Source: Gammaproteobacteria bacterium
Lineage (GTDB): Bacteria > Pseudomonadota > Gammaproteobacteria > Ga0077536
Length of the DNA: 64,000 bases
Reading direction: 5' to 3'
NCBI GenBank assembly: GCA_009692265.1
Contig: SHZM01000010.1
Span: 1 to 64,000, forward strand
Positions 7,676 to 15,995 of the stretch are shown piece after piece. A program made the position numbers and the translations under genes. Each line of letters starts with the position of its first letter. Position 1 is the first letter of the stretch. A model generated the notes under the pieces. The model was not told where the DNA came from, did no database searches, and saw nothing but the letters and a program-made list of their open reading frames with translations.

Positions 7676-9437
7676 CTGGCTTAAACCAATTTGTAGGTTG
7701 GGGTTCGCCAGGCTCACCCAAATCTGCTTTTTCCAAGGCGAACACCCACAGCACCCCGCCTTGCGGGACGTGGGTGGTGCGGCCAAACGCTTTATCGAGA
7801 TATTCCTGCTTGCGCTGCGCATCAACGCCCCAGCCGGATTGCACGGCAATGTATTGGACCCCATCGATCTCATAGGCGGTGGGCACGCCGACGACGCCGG
7901 AGTTAGTGCGCTGTTGCCACAGTACTTCGCCGCTGGCGGCGTCGAAGGCGCGGAAATTACGATCGTTAGTCCCGCCCGCAAACACCAAACCACCCGCGGT
8001 CGTTAGCACCGGGCCCCAATTGTGAAACGGAAATTTCGCGGTCCACACTTTTTTCCCGGCATTCAGATCCCACGCCTGTAACTCCCCGATGTGATCTTTC
8101 GCTTGCGCATGGGGGAAGACTTCAAGATTTTTCAACGACACGCCCAGGTAGAGTTCACCAGGGCGATACTTCGCGGGCTCTCCGGTAAACGCTCCACACA
8201 GATTCTCATTCGCCGGAATGTAGAGATAACCGGTGTCCGGGTTGTAGGCGGCAGGCGGCCAATCCTTACCACCCCACAAGCTCGGACAAAACTCGGTGCG
8301 CTTGCCAAGGTGTGGCACGGTTTCAGGCGCATAGTCCGGACGACCGGTGATCGGATCGAGCGAGCGATAGATATTTTGGCGCACATAGTTTTGGGCACCG
8401 ATAAATCCGATCGCGTTCGGTTTGCGCTCCAACAGCCAGAGGTAGCCATCACGGCCGACATGCACCAGCGCTTTGCGTGTTTTTCCGTCACGGGTGAGGT
8501 CCACGAGCAAGGGTGCGGAGACTTCATCCCAGTCCCACGAATCGTTCCAGTGATATTGGTGATGCGCGCGGATGGCACCGGTGTCGACGTCCAAGGCGAG
8601 CAGCGAGCTCGAATACAGGTTATCGCCGGGACGGGTCTCACCGATCCAGGGACCGGCGTTGCCGGTGCCCCAGTAAGTGAGCTTGGTTTCAGGGTCATAG
8701 CTGCCCGTGACCCACACTGGCGCGCCGCCGCGCTTCCAGCTATCGCCGGGCCAGGTCTCGTGGCCTGGTTCACCGGGGCCGGGGATGGTGTAAGTCTTCC
8801 ATAGCGGTTTACCGTCGGCCGCGGCGAACGCCTGGATGAATCCGCGCGTGCCGAATTCGCCGCCCGACACGCCGATCAGGATCTTGCCGTCGATCGCGAG
8901 TGGCGCGAGCGTCATGTAGTAACCGGCGAGATAATCCTCGACTGGTTGATCCCACAGCGGCGTGCCGATTTGGGCGTCGAGTGCGATCAGGTGTGCATCC
9001 ACGGTCGCGATATAGACCGCGTCACCGTAGAGCGCGACGCCGCGGTTGGTCGGGTGAAGTTGAAATAAATCTTCGGGCAATTCGCGTTGATAGCGCCACA
9101 CCAGTTCGCCGCTACGCGCATCGAGCGCGAGCAGGTGATTTTGCGGGGTGGTGATAAACAGCATCCCGGCATTAACGATCGGCGGTGCCTGATGTGCCTC
9201 CAGCATGCCGGTCGAGTAAGTCCACACCGGGCGCAGCCGTTGAACGTTGTCCCGCGTAATTTGCTTAAGTTTGCTGTAGCCCCAACTGTTATAGCTGCCG
9301 CGATACATCAGCCAATTGCCGGGCTCGGGGTGTTGCAGTCGCTCAGCGGTGACGGTGGCGTACTTCGGTAGGTCGGCCGCGGTGGCCGAGAACAGGCTAA
9401 ACAGCAAGTACGAGGTCAGGAGAGAGGATCTCAGCAT
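7611..9437 (-). CDS. PQQ-dependent dehydrogenase without cytochrome domain, lanthanide-type active site
   Basis: 608 residues with a signal peptide (cleavage near S-A-T-A-A-D). Beta-propeller of the methanol/ethanol dehydrogenase family, ending without a haem motif. Putative metal and PQQ residues: Glu in G-V-S-G-G-E-F-G, Asn in W-G-T-G-N-A-G, and D302 in S-W-D-W-D-E. D304, two after the catalytic Asp, corresponds to the additional Asp that marks lanthanide-dependent XoxF/ExaF enzymes. The about 30 residues after W-V-F-A-L-E look like an unstructured tail created by a late stop, which explains the 65-bp overlap with the facing gene. It follows the Rieske gene by 10 bp, so the two are probably one transcript and the Rieske protein may be its electron acceptor (inference). 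Confidence 0.88.
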   Translation of the reverse strand: MLRSSLLTSYLLFSLFSATAADLPKYATVTAERLQHPEPGNWLMYRGSYNSWGYSKLKQITRDNVQRLRPVWTYSTGMLEAHQAPPIVNAGMLFITTPQNHLLALDARSGELVWRYQRELPEDLFQLHPTNRGVALYGDAVYIATVDAHLIALDAQIGTPLWDQPVEDYLAGYYMTLAPLAIDGKILIGVSGGEFGTRGFIQAFAAADGKPLWKTYTIPGPGEPGHETWPGDSWKRGGAPVWVTGSYDPETKLTYWGTGNAGPWIGETRPGDNLYSSSLLALDVDTGAIRAHHQYHWNDSWDWDEVSAPLLVDLTRDGKTRKALVHVGRDGYLWLLERKPNAIGFIGAQNYVRQNIYRSLDPITGRPDYAPETVPHLGKRTEFCPSLWGGKDWPPAAYNPDTGYLYIPANENLCGAFTGEPAKYRPGELYLGVSLKNLEVFPHAQAKDHIGELQAWDLNAGKKVWTAKFPFHNWGPVLTTAGGLVFAGGTNDRNFRAFDAASGEVLWQQRTNSGVVGVPTAYEIDGVQYIAVQSGWGVDAQRKQEYLDKAFGRTTHVPQGGVLWVFALEKADLGEPGEPQPTNWFKPATSTRPWLLLALDNEGSVEAR

Positions 9438-9447
9438 CGGTTATCAC

Positions 9448-10044
9448 TCAAGATTTTGTGGTCCACGATTTTTTTGCACCAACGGCCGCAGAAAACGACC
9501 CAGCCACGACGAGTTTCCCGTTGGTGATTGTCACCGGAAGTGTGGGCAAGGCGCGTCGCGCCGGCCCGCCGGTAACGGCGCCGCGCGCGGCCGGATCAAA
9601 GGCCGAGCCATGACAGGGACACAGCAACTGGCGCGACTCTGAATTCCACTCACTCACCGCACAGGCGGCGTGGGTGCAGATCCCAGAGTAGGCGAGGACT
9701 CCTGACTTTGTGTCGGTCGTGGGCGCGATGCGTACGACGAGGATCTGATTCAGGCGCGACGACTCGCGTAACACTTTGGCAATCGGATCGTAGGGGACCG
9801 CGGTCAGCGGTGCGCCGTTGAATAATACCTCGTCGGCGACGATCGGACGGCTCGTGGCTTCCCACGACGGGAACCACAGTTCATCGCCGAGCTGGGGTGC
9901 GAGTTTGGTAGGATCGGTCGGCGCGCCAGCGCCCATCCGCGGGAGCAGTCCGCTGGCCACGAGCCCAAGGGATTTTAAGAGCGCGCGACGTTGCGGCGAA
10001 CAACCAGGGTTGGCGACAGTGGAATCGGGGTCGCACGCCATCAA
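9448..10044 (-). CDS. Tat-exported Rieske [2Fe-2S] protein
   Basis: 198 residues (the second Met is an equally possible start). R19-R20 in Q-R-R-A-L-L-K-S-L-G precede a hydrophobic stretch, a twin-arginine signal; Rieske proteins are exported folded by Tat. The cluster motifs are C123-T-H125-A-A-C128 and C142-P-C144-H145-G-S, with C128 and C144 placed for the disulfide of high-potential Rieske proteins. It differs from bc1-type Rieske proteins in context: no cytochrome b or c1 follows, and the next gene 10 bp downstream is a PQQ dehydrogenase. It may carry electrons from that dehydrogenase in the periplasm. It begins 3 bp after the htpX stop. Confidence 0.85.
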   Translation of the reverse strand: MMACDPDSTVANPGCSPQRRALLKSLGLVASGLLPRMGAGAPTDPTKLAPQLGDELWFPSWEATSRPIVADEVLFNGAPLTAVPYDPIAKVLRESSRLNQILVVRIAPTTDTKSGVLAYSGICTHAACAVSEWNSESRQLLCPCHGSAFDPAARGAVTGGPARRALPTLPVTITNGKLVVAGSFSAAVGAKKSWTTKS

Positions 10045-10046
10045 AA

Positions 10047-10904
10047 TTAACCCGCTGCCTGCAACGCCGCAATCCGTTCTTCGAGCGGCGGATGCGTCAT
10101 CAGTAGGCGACCCAACGCGCCCATTTTTCCACTGGATATTCCGAACGCAGCCATGCCGCCGGGCAGCGGTGCGGGGTGGGACGCTGCTTGCAGCCGCTGT
10201 AACGCCGCGATCATTTTGTGACGGCCCGCGAGATCGGCACCGCCGCTGTCGGCACGGAATTCGCGACGGCGACTAAACCAGAACACGATCAACGACGCCA
10301 GAAAGCCGAGCAGGCTCTGCGCAATGGTGTACCCGAGGTAGTAGCCTATGCCGCGTCCTCCACGATTTCCGCGGTCGAGTACGCTGGCCAAAATACTCGC
10401 GAAGACCATCACGAAGGTATTCAACACGCCTTGGATCAGGGTCAAGGTGATCATGTCGCCGTTCGCGACATGCGACATTTCATGGCCGAGCACCGCTTCG
10501 ACCTCGTCCTGGCTCATCTGTTCGAGTAGTCCCGTGCTGACCGCTACCAAGGCATGGTTTTTGTCGGAACCGGTCGCGAACGCATTTGGTGTCGCGCTAT
10601 TAAAAACCGCTACGTCGGGCATCCCGAGGCCCAAGCGTTCGGCTTGGCGCTTAACCGTGGCAACCAGCCACTGTTCCCCCGGCGACTGGGGATCAGTGAT
10701 GATGCTTGCACCCATACCCCGCACTGCCATCGTCTTGGACAGCAGCAGCGAAACAAACGATCCCCCCATGCCCATTACCGCGGCCATCACCAGCAACGGC
10801 ATCATGCTGCTACCCGGTTGATTCAAACCCACCACATTCAACACCACCGACAGCACCGCGACGACCGCAAAATTAGTCGCGAGAAATAAGCCGATTCGAA
10901 ACAT
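10047..10904 (-). CDS. htpX: Zinc metalloprotease HtpX
   Basis: 285 residues, M48 family, with the zinc motif H141-E-M-S-H145. Hydrophobic segments at about 5-28 and 33-55 and two more after the active site (about 155-215) match HtpX topology, with the catalytic domain on the cytoplasmic side. It degrades misfolded membrane proteins together with FtsH in E. coli. It is upstream of, and only 3 bp from, the Rieske gene, so the two may be co-transcribed. The 105 bp to the divergent FecR gene should contain the promoter. Confidence 0.95.
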   Translation of the reverse strand: MFRIGLFLATNFAVVAVLSVVLNVVGLNQPGSSMMPLLVMAAVMGMGGSFVSLLLSKTMAVRGMGASIITDPQSPGEQWLVATVKRQAERLGLGMPDVAVFNSATPNAFATGSDKNHALVAVSTGLLEQMSQDEVEAVLGHEMSHVANGDMITLTLIQGVLNTFVMVFASILASVLDRGNRGGRGIGYYLGYTIAQSLLGFLASLIVFWFSRRREFRADSGGADLAGRHKMIAALQRLQAASHPAPLPGGMAAFGISSGKMGALGRLLMTHPPLEERIAALQAAG

Positions 10905-11009
10905 TCCAACCTCCGGATGTCTGTAGCTGCGAATACGCTAATATGAGGTGCATCATTTGAATTACAAGCCAAATCTGACCCGCCTTAGCCCAACCGACGT
11001 ATACCACGG

Positions 11010-11876
11010 ATGAAAATGAAATATTTATTACTGCTCTATTTCCTGTTCGCGATTTCGCCTGTTTACGCCGCATCCGCCACCGTTGAAGTGGTGCAGTCGC
11101 CGGCGTGGATGACCTTGGCGGGGAAACGGGTCGCGCTAACTCCTGGCGCGAGCCTCGGAGAAAGCGCGAACCGTTACATCGGTCCGCGCGCGGGTGTCGT
11201 CCTGCGCCTCGCCGAAGGCAGTACCGTGAAATTAGGGGAGGAGACCGCTTTTACGTGGCGGCAAGACGCTACCTCCCGCGAAGAGTCACTGTTGTGGGCG
11301 ACCCTCGAAGTTCTGAAAGGTGCGTTTCGCTTTACCACTACGGCGCTCGGTAAAGGGCAGCAGCGCGACATCCGCGCGAGGGTTGGCACCGCAACGATTG
11401 GGATCCGCGGGACTGATGTGTGGGGCAAAGCGGCCCCAGACCGCGATTTCGTAGTCCTGATCGAAGGCGAAATTGAAATTACCCGCGGCGCGGAGTCGGT
11501 CTCGATGTCGCGACCCCAAACCTTGTTTAATGCGCCGAAGGATCAGCTGACGGATCCGATCGCGCCGGTCGAGGCCAGCGCGTTGGCGGGGTGGGCCGCG
11601 GAAACCGAACCGCAGGCGGGGGGCGGGATCGCGACGGCCGACGGGGGCTGGCGAGTAAGCGCGGCGCACTTTCTGCACGAACCACACGCCAACGCACTCG
11701 TGACGGTGCTCAATTCGGCCGGCTATCCGGCGGTGGTAATCCCACAAAAAGCCGACGCAAACATCCACCATGTCGTCGCGCTCGATCACTACGCGAGCGA
11801 AGCCGATGCACTAGCCACTTCGACGGCGCTGCAAGCGCTGTTTCCAACCTTGAAACCCACCGTGACGAAGCCTTGA
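11010..11876 (+). CDS. FecR-domain protein with C-terminal SPOR-like domain
   Basis: 288 residues with an N-terminal signal peptide (about 20 residues, ending Y-A-A-S). A FecR fold occupies about 35-165 (G-A-F-R-F-T-T, then I-G-I-R-G-T-D-V-W, the typical FecR strand). The C-terminal 75 residues, beginning W-R-V-S-A, resemble a SPOR peptidoglycan-binding repeat. This is the exported form of FecR, not the inner-membrane anti-sigma form, and probably acts in the periplasm. An ECF sigma factor and its own anti-sigma factor lie 160 bp downstream; a functional link is suggested only by position. Confidence 0.75.
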   Translation: MKMKYLLLLYFLFAISPVYAASATVEVVQSPAWMTLAGKRVALTPGASLGESANRYIGPRAGVVLRLAEGSTVKLGEETAFTWRQDATSREESLLWATLEVLKGAFRFTTTALGKGQQRDIRARVGTATIGIRGTDVWGKAAPDRDFVVLIEGEIEITRGAESVSMSRPQTLFNAPKDQLTDPIAPVEASALAGWAAETEPQAGGGIATADGGWRVSAAHFLHEPHANALVTVLNSAGYPAVVIPQKADANIHHVVALDHYASEADALATSTALQALFPTLKPTVTKP

Positions 11877-12035
11877 CCGAACCCCGATGCCGGGCACGAA
11901 AGAATCCGCAGCATCACCCGGTCTTCTTGGACGGCGATGACGATTGAACTTCCGTCAATTGAAACGCATGAAAAATGCAGCCGAGTCGGGCAGAAACCCG
12001 TATTCGCGCCGCCCTGACCACGCGCGTGACTGGTC

Positions 12036-12548
12036 ATGTGGAATAGGGAGACTCAGTTCACTGCGCTGGTCAAGGCGCTTTCCAACGATCTTTATCGTTA
12101 TGCATTCTGGTTGTGTCGCCATCGCGAACAAGCGGAGGATTTGGTGCAGGAAACGTTTGCGCGAGCTTGGCGGGCCATGGACAATCTGCGCGATGATCGT
12201 GCCGCGCGCGCATGGTTGTTGGTTACCCTGCGACGCGAACACGCCCGTTTGTACGAGCGAATTCGGCCAGCGCAAACAGACATCGATCCCGATTCCGTGC
12301 CGGGTCTGTACCGGGATTTGGACAGCAGCACCGAGGCGTGGGCGCTACGGCGACAACTCGCTCTGCTGCCGATTGAGTACAGCGAACCTTTAGTGCTGCA
12401 GGTGATCGGCGGCTACAGCGGTGAGGAGATCGCGAGCATGCTGGATCTTACCCCGGCCGCGGTGACCACCCGCCTCTTTCGCGCGCGCCAACAGTTGCGA
12501 CGCGCGCTACGTGCCGACCCTGAGGATCTCGAGGTCGCCGCACGATGA
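12036..12548 (+). CDS. ECF-type RNA polymerase sigma factor
   Basis: 170 residues with sigma region 2 (D-L-Y-R-Y-A-F-W-L-C, then A-E-D-L-V-Q-E-T-F-A-R-A-W) and region 4 (L-L-P-I-E-Y-S-E, then Y-S-G-E-E-I-A-S-M-L ahead of a helix-turn-helix ending F-R-A-R-Q-Q-L). It directs RNA polymerase to a small stress or envelope regulon. Its stop overlaps the start of the anti-sigma gene (ATGA), the usual sigma/anti-sigma arrangement. Confidence 0.92.
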   Translation: MWNRETQFTALVKALSNDLYRYAFWLCRHREQAEDLVQETFARAWRAMDNLRDDRAARAWLLVTLRREHARLYERIRPAQTDIDPDSVPGLYRDLDSSTEAWALRRQLALLPIEYSEPLVLQVIGGYSGEEIASMLDLTPAAVTTRLFRARQQLRRALRADPEDLEVAAR

Positions 12549-13270
12549 ATTGTCTGGAATTCCGCAAGAAGCTGCTGGCAGACCCGCGCGCACCGACCTC
12601 GGACCTGCGGGCGCATCGTGACCTATGCCCAGAGTGTACGGTGTTCGCCGGCCGCATCGAGCGCATGGAGCAGGCACTCACCGAGGCGGTGCTGATAGAA
12701 CCACCGGAAGGTCTTGCCGCGCGTATTCTCCTACGTCGCTCGTTGGTCGACGGACCATCGGTGCGCGCGCCACCACGCCGACACTTCCTCGCGCTCGCCG
12801 CCAGTGTCGCGACGGCGAGCATCGGACTCGGCGCATTTTTAATGTGGCGACGTGGCGAGGAAGTGGACAGTGCCGTCGCCCGCGAACTCGTCGCCCACCT
12901 GCTTGGTGCCCATCCACCGGGGCTTGGTGCGCAAGTGCGGCGAGTACCTGAAGCAGACGTGGTGGGATTGTTGGCGCGCGCAGGTTTCGGCACTCGCGGA
13001 TCGCTCGGTGAGGTCGCGAACGGCTGGCCCTGCGAATTTCGTCAGCAGCCGATTGCGCATTTCCTGATGGCCGCGAACCCAGTCACCGCGTTGGTATTAC
13101 CGTTCGACTTTGTGCGGCGAGCCCAGCTTTTTTTCGGCGCCGGGATCAGCGGGATCCTCGCGCCGTGCGCGCACGGCACCTTGGCACTTCTAACCGCGTT
13201 CACCGGTGGTCGGGAGGTCGATTTGGAACCGCTGGTTGAACGTTTTCAAAGTGCGATCATTTCGGCGTGA
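12545..13270 (+). CDS. Zinc-type anti-sigma factor, DUF3379 family
   Basis: 241 residues. The N-terminal cytoplasmic part has H24-x3-C28-x2-C31, the zinc anti-sigma (ZAS) signature. One transmembrane helix lies at about 83-102, followed by a periplasmic domain of about 140 residues of the DUF3379 type. It should hold the upstream ECF sigma factor inactive at the membrane until a periplasmic signal releases it. The gene is translationally coupled to that sigma factor by a 4-bp overlap. A MITE-like repeat begins at its stop codon. Confidence 0.8.
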   Translation: MNCLEFRKKLLADPRAPTSDLRAHRDLCPECTVFAGRIERMEQALTEAVLIEPPEGLAARILLRRSLVDGPSVRAPPRRHFLALAASVATASIGLGAFLMWRRGEEVDSAVARELVAHLLGAHPPGLGAQVRRVPEADVVGLLARAGFGTRGSLGEVANGWPCEFRQQPIAHFLMAANPVTALVLPFDFVRRAQLFFGAGISGILAPCAHGTLALLTAFTGGREVDLEPLVERFQSAIISA

Positions 13271-13360
13271 AATCCCCCGCCGCTGCGCGTCGACCCTCTT
13301 TTGCAAAGGGGGTGGGTCTTTACTTCCCCCTTTGGAAAAGGGGGAATGAGGGGGATTTTC
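13269..13360. repeat. MITE-like inverted-repeat element
   Basis: About 92 bp bounded by GAAATCCCCC (13269-13278) and GGGGGATTTTC (13350-13360), which are near-perfect inverted repeats. Internal blocks CCTCTTTTGCAAAGGGGG and CCCCCTTTGGAAAAGGGGG are themselves palindromic. This resembles dispersed short palindromic elements common in Proteobacteria. It lies between the convergent anti-sigma and P450 genes and its left end overlaps the anti-sigma stop codon. Transcribed, it would fold strongly and could terminate both genes. I saw no second copy in the window. Confidence 0.6.
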
Positions 13361-13367
13361 TTAACGA

Positions 13368-14777
13368 CTACGCTACGCGCGACCGCGCGATCAACCGCAC
13401 ACCATCGCTCGGACCCACCGAGATCCCGCGGCGGACCGGTTTTGACACCGCGCCGGGTGGACGGTGCATGCGCAGTTCGGTGAACAAGGTCGCGAGCACG
13501 ACTTTCATTTCGTAGAGCGCGAACGCCTGTCCGAGACAGGCCCGGTTGCCGCCGCCGAACGGATTCCATTCGTGCGCGGCGAATTTACGTTCGAGGAAAC
13601 GCTCGGGACGAAAGGTTTTCGGCTCCGGGTAGAGATCGTCACGTTGATGGAGCAGATGGATCGCGGGGCACAGCACCACACCTTTCGGATAAGTAATCCC
13701 GCCGACTGAAAATTGCGCCTTTAACACCCGCACGACGAACGGCAGGATGTTGCGCACGCGCAGACTCTCCCGGATCACGGCATCGAGATAGGTGAGTTCC
13801 GGCAAATGCTCAGGGCGGGGCATTTCCGCGCCACACACCTTGGCAAGCTCGGCATCGATAGGTGCAATCACGTCGGCGCGTGGCAGGATCAGTTCGAGCG
13901 CCCAGGCGAGCGATAATGCGGTTGTATCGTGGCCGGCGGCGACGATTGTGACGATCGCGTCGCGCAGTTCCACATCGCTGAGTGGATCGCCATTGTCGTG
14001 AGTAGCCGCCAACAAATCGCTGAGGAGGCTCGGCGTGCGTTGCTCCGGTGGCAGCGCACGTTGCTCCGCGATCACACGGTACAGCACCGCGTCAAAGCGA
14101 CGTCGCAGGCGATAGAACGGCAGCAGCCGTGAGTCTTTAAAACGGTCGGGCGGAAACACATTCCAGAGCACCAACACCAGCGGGTGTCGGACCTCGCGCA
14201 GCAAACTGCCCATACTGCTCTGGAGCGCGTCGAACGTCGGTCCGCTCGCAATTCCCAGCGCCGCCCGCAGAATCACCCGCAAGGTAATGGCCTGCATCGC
14301 TGAATCCGCGCGTACCACCCCGCCCCTGGCCCATTCGCGCGCGATGACTAGGGTCTCGCTTTGCATCGCGTCAAAAAACGTCCGCATCCGTTCGCCCTTC
14401 AACGGCGGCAGCAGCACGCGTCGCTGGCGTAAATGGGGCGCATCGTCCAATACCAGGACCGAAGTTTCCCCGACCAGGGTCGACAGCAGCACGTTCCCTT
14501 CGCCGGCGTGCAGGATCGCGGGGTCACCCCGAAATACTTCCCGAATATCCTCTGGCCGGGTCAACATCACCAGCTCCCCAAACCCCGCGAGTCGAAACGT
14601 GAACGTCTCGCCAAAGCAGGCGCAGTCTTCGAGATACTCAAGCGGCCAGAAGGAATAGCGCAGCAGCTGCCAGACCGGATGAGTGGCGGGACCGGGCGGT
14701 AATGGCGGTGTGGCGGAGTTAACCGTGATCGACGGTGGCATGGGTGTAACGTGAACCGAAGCACGGTGATCGGTCAA
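13368..14777 (-). CDS. Cytochrome P450
   Basis: 469 residues (M13, at 14741, is an alternative start). Conserved P450 elements are all present: the I-helix A-G-H-D-T-T, the K-helix E-S-L-R, P-E-R-F, and the haem loop F-G-G-G-N-R-A-C414-L-G with the axial cysteine. No membrane anchor or fused reductase, so a soluble enzyme needing separate ferredoxin partners, none of which is adjacent. The sequence style resembles CYP110-like or other bacterial fatty-acid/terpenoid P450s, but I cannot assign a family. It stands alone between the MITE-like element and the PEP-CTERM gene. Confidence 0.93.
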   Translation of the reverse strand: MTDHRASVHVTPMPPSITVNSATPPLPPGPATHPVWQLLRYSFWPLEYLEDCACFGETFTFRLAGFGELVMLTRPEDIREVFRGDPAILHAGEGNVLLSTLVGETSVLVLDDAPHLRQRRVLLPPLKGERMRTFFDAMQSETLVIAREWARGGVVRADSAMQAITLRVILRAALGIASGPTFDALQSSMGSLLREVRHPLVLVLWNVFPPDRFKDSRLLPFYRLRRRFDAVLYRVIAEQRALPPEQRTPSLLSDLLAATHDNGDPLSDVELRDAIVTIVAAGHDTTALSLAWALELILPRADVIAPIDAELAKVCGAEMPRPEHLPELTYLDAVIRESLRVRNILPFVVRVLKAQFSVGGITYPKGVVLCPAIHLLHQRDDLYPEPKTFRPERFLERKFAAHEWNPFGGGNRACLGQAFALYEMKVVLATLFTELRMHRPPGAVSKPVRRGISVGPSDGVRLIARSRVA

Positions 14778-14811
14778 GCGGGCCTTCGAAAATTGACCTT
14801 CGCTAATGAGC

Positions 14812-14831
14812 GCAGCCCCGTACGGGGCTGC
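14812..14831. terminator. Perfect 20-bp palindrome between P450 and PEP-CTERM genes
   Basis: GCAGCCCCGTACGGGGCTGC forms a stable hairpin 69 bp after the PEP-CTERM stop and 35 bp before the P450 start, both on the minus strand. There is no T-tract on either side, so it is only a weak candidate terminator; it may instead be an operator or mRNA-stabilising hairpin. Confidence 0.4.
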
Positions 14832-14899
14832 GTGGATGGGAGGAACTTGGCGAGCTAACCCTGGCTAGGTAGCCGTAGCGCTCGATACGGACAGGTCGA

Positions 14900-15522
14900 T
14901 TAAGACCGCGCGCGGCGGCCTAGCGTGCGCATGCCGAGTAAACCAAGTCCGAGCAACGCGAGACTGCTTGGTTCTGGTACGCTCGGTGTGCCGTCGGTGC
15001 TGGTTCTAGTGCTAACCCCCTCTATGTCCTCTTGGCGGTCGCATCGACCATCTGTCGTGTCGCAGCCCTTCACGTTATCAGGATCAGGATCAGGCGTAAG
15101 CGTGGCACCTTGATTTACCTTATTGGGAACCTCGTCTTGAAACAGGTACTCAAAAACAGCGGGTTCGGTAGTAAGGCCCGGGGGATCTATCGACGCATCC
15201 CCGCCGCCCACCGATAAATCGAATTTGGATAACACGTTAACAATATCAAAATCGACCTGCGCCGAGAATAAATTCACATCGCTCAGACCTAACGCAACCC
15301 CGAAAAGTCAGTCCAACTAAAACTCGTCAACGCGTAAATTTGATCAGCTCCGTGGTCCGCAGGATCATCGAAATTGAACGAGAAGCTGCCAGACGACAAT
15401 CCCGCCGTAAAATTCACGGTCATAAGGGTTGGGATCGCAGATGCTGGCTGAAGACCCCCTAGGATAAGAAGCGCGAAGCCGGCCACAAAGGCGGCTGGTT
15501 TACGTACTGAGTGGGTCTTCAT
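14900..15522 (-). pseudogene. PEP-CTERM sorting-domain protein, frameshifted
   Basis: The first part (15522-15289, 77 residues) has a signal peptide ending near A-S-A and a beta-rich start. It stops right after D-F-S-G-L-R. The C-terminal part (from about 15300 to 14900) in another frame reads V-A-L-G-L-S-D-V-N-L-F and ends with the exosortase signal V-P-E-P-S-S, a hydrophobic helix G-L-G-L-L-G-M and a basic tail R-R-A-R-S. One indel in or near CCCC/AAAA at 15298-15306 would rejoin both into about 205 residues. It could be a sequencing error or a real lesion. The product would be exported and processed by an exosortase encoded elsewhere. Confidence 0.7.
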
Positions 15523-15995
15523 GTTTTTTCTCCATCGTAATCGAGCGTTATCGGGTCATTATTAGGCGTTTGAACGGCGCAATACCTCGGGGCCTACGCG
15601 CAGTTGTTAGCCAAAGAGTGAGCAATTAATGGGCCAAGTGTTGTTACACCCCACGAAGCGTATAAAAACAATGACCTGCTAGATCCTAAGCACTCCATCG
15701 GGTGCCTACCCTGTAAAAATCTTAAAAAAAACAGGCGGCTCAAGCCCGTTGGTTTGTAAAGTTCGTTGACACTCGTCGAGGATCCCGGTGTCCTGACGTT
15801 GCTTCGGAGTGATGTGAACAGTGATTGTCGAACGCGTTCGCGCGAGTGTGCCGATCCCGAAAAAACTCCAAGCGGCACGCGCTGGCATTTAGATTGACGT
15901 TGGATTGAAACTGCTCTAAACGAACTGTTACTGTTGGCGACAGGCGCAGACCGAGCGCTACTCCAGAAATAGCAGTGACCGCCGTGGAGGCTGAG
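15523..15995. other. Intergenic region upstream of the oxygenase operon
   Basis: About 470 bp without a convincing gene; the long minus-strand frame here is a shadow of the Rieske oxygenase gene. It should hold the divergent promoters of the PEP-CTERM gene and the oxygenase operon. It contains a 12-bp palindrome CGAACGCGTTCG at 15829-15840 as a possible operator. No sigma-54 promoter with correct GG-N10-GC spacing and no activator gene was found. Confidence 0.4.

Noticed and set aside
15850-15900. Sigma-54 promoter (GGCAC...GGCA) ahead of the oxygenase operon
   Set aside because: The spacing is GG-N9-GC instead of GG-N10-GC and no activator gene is nearby.
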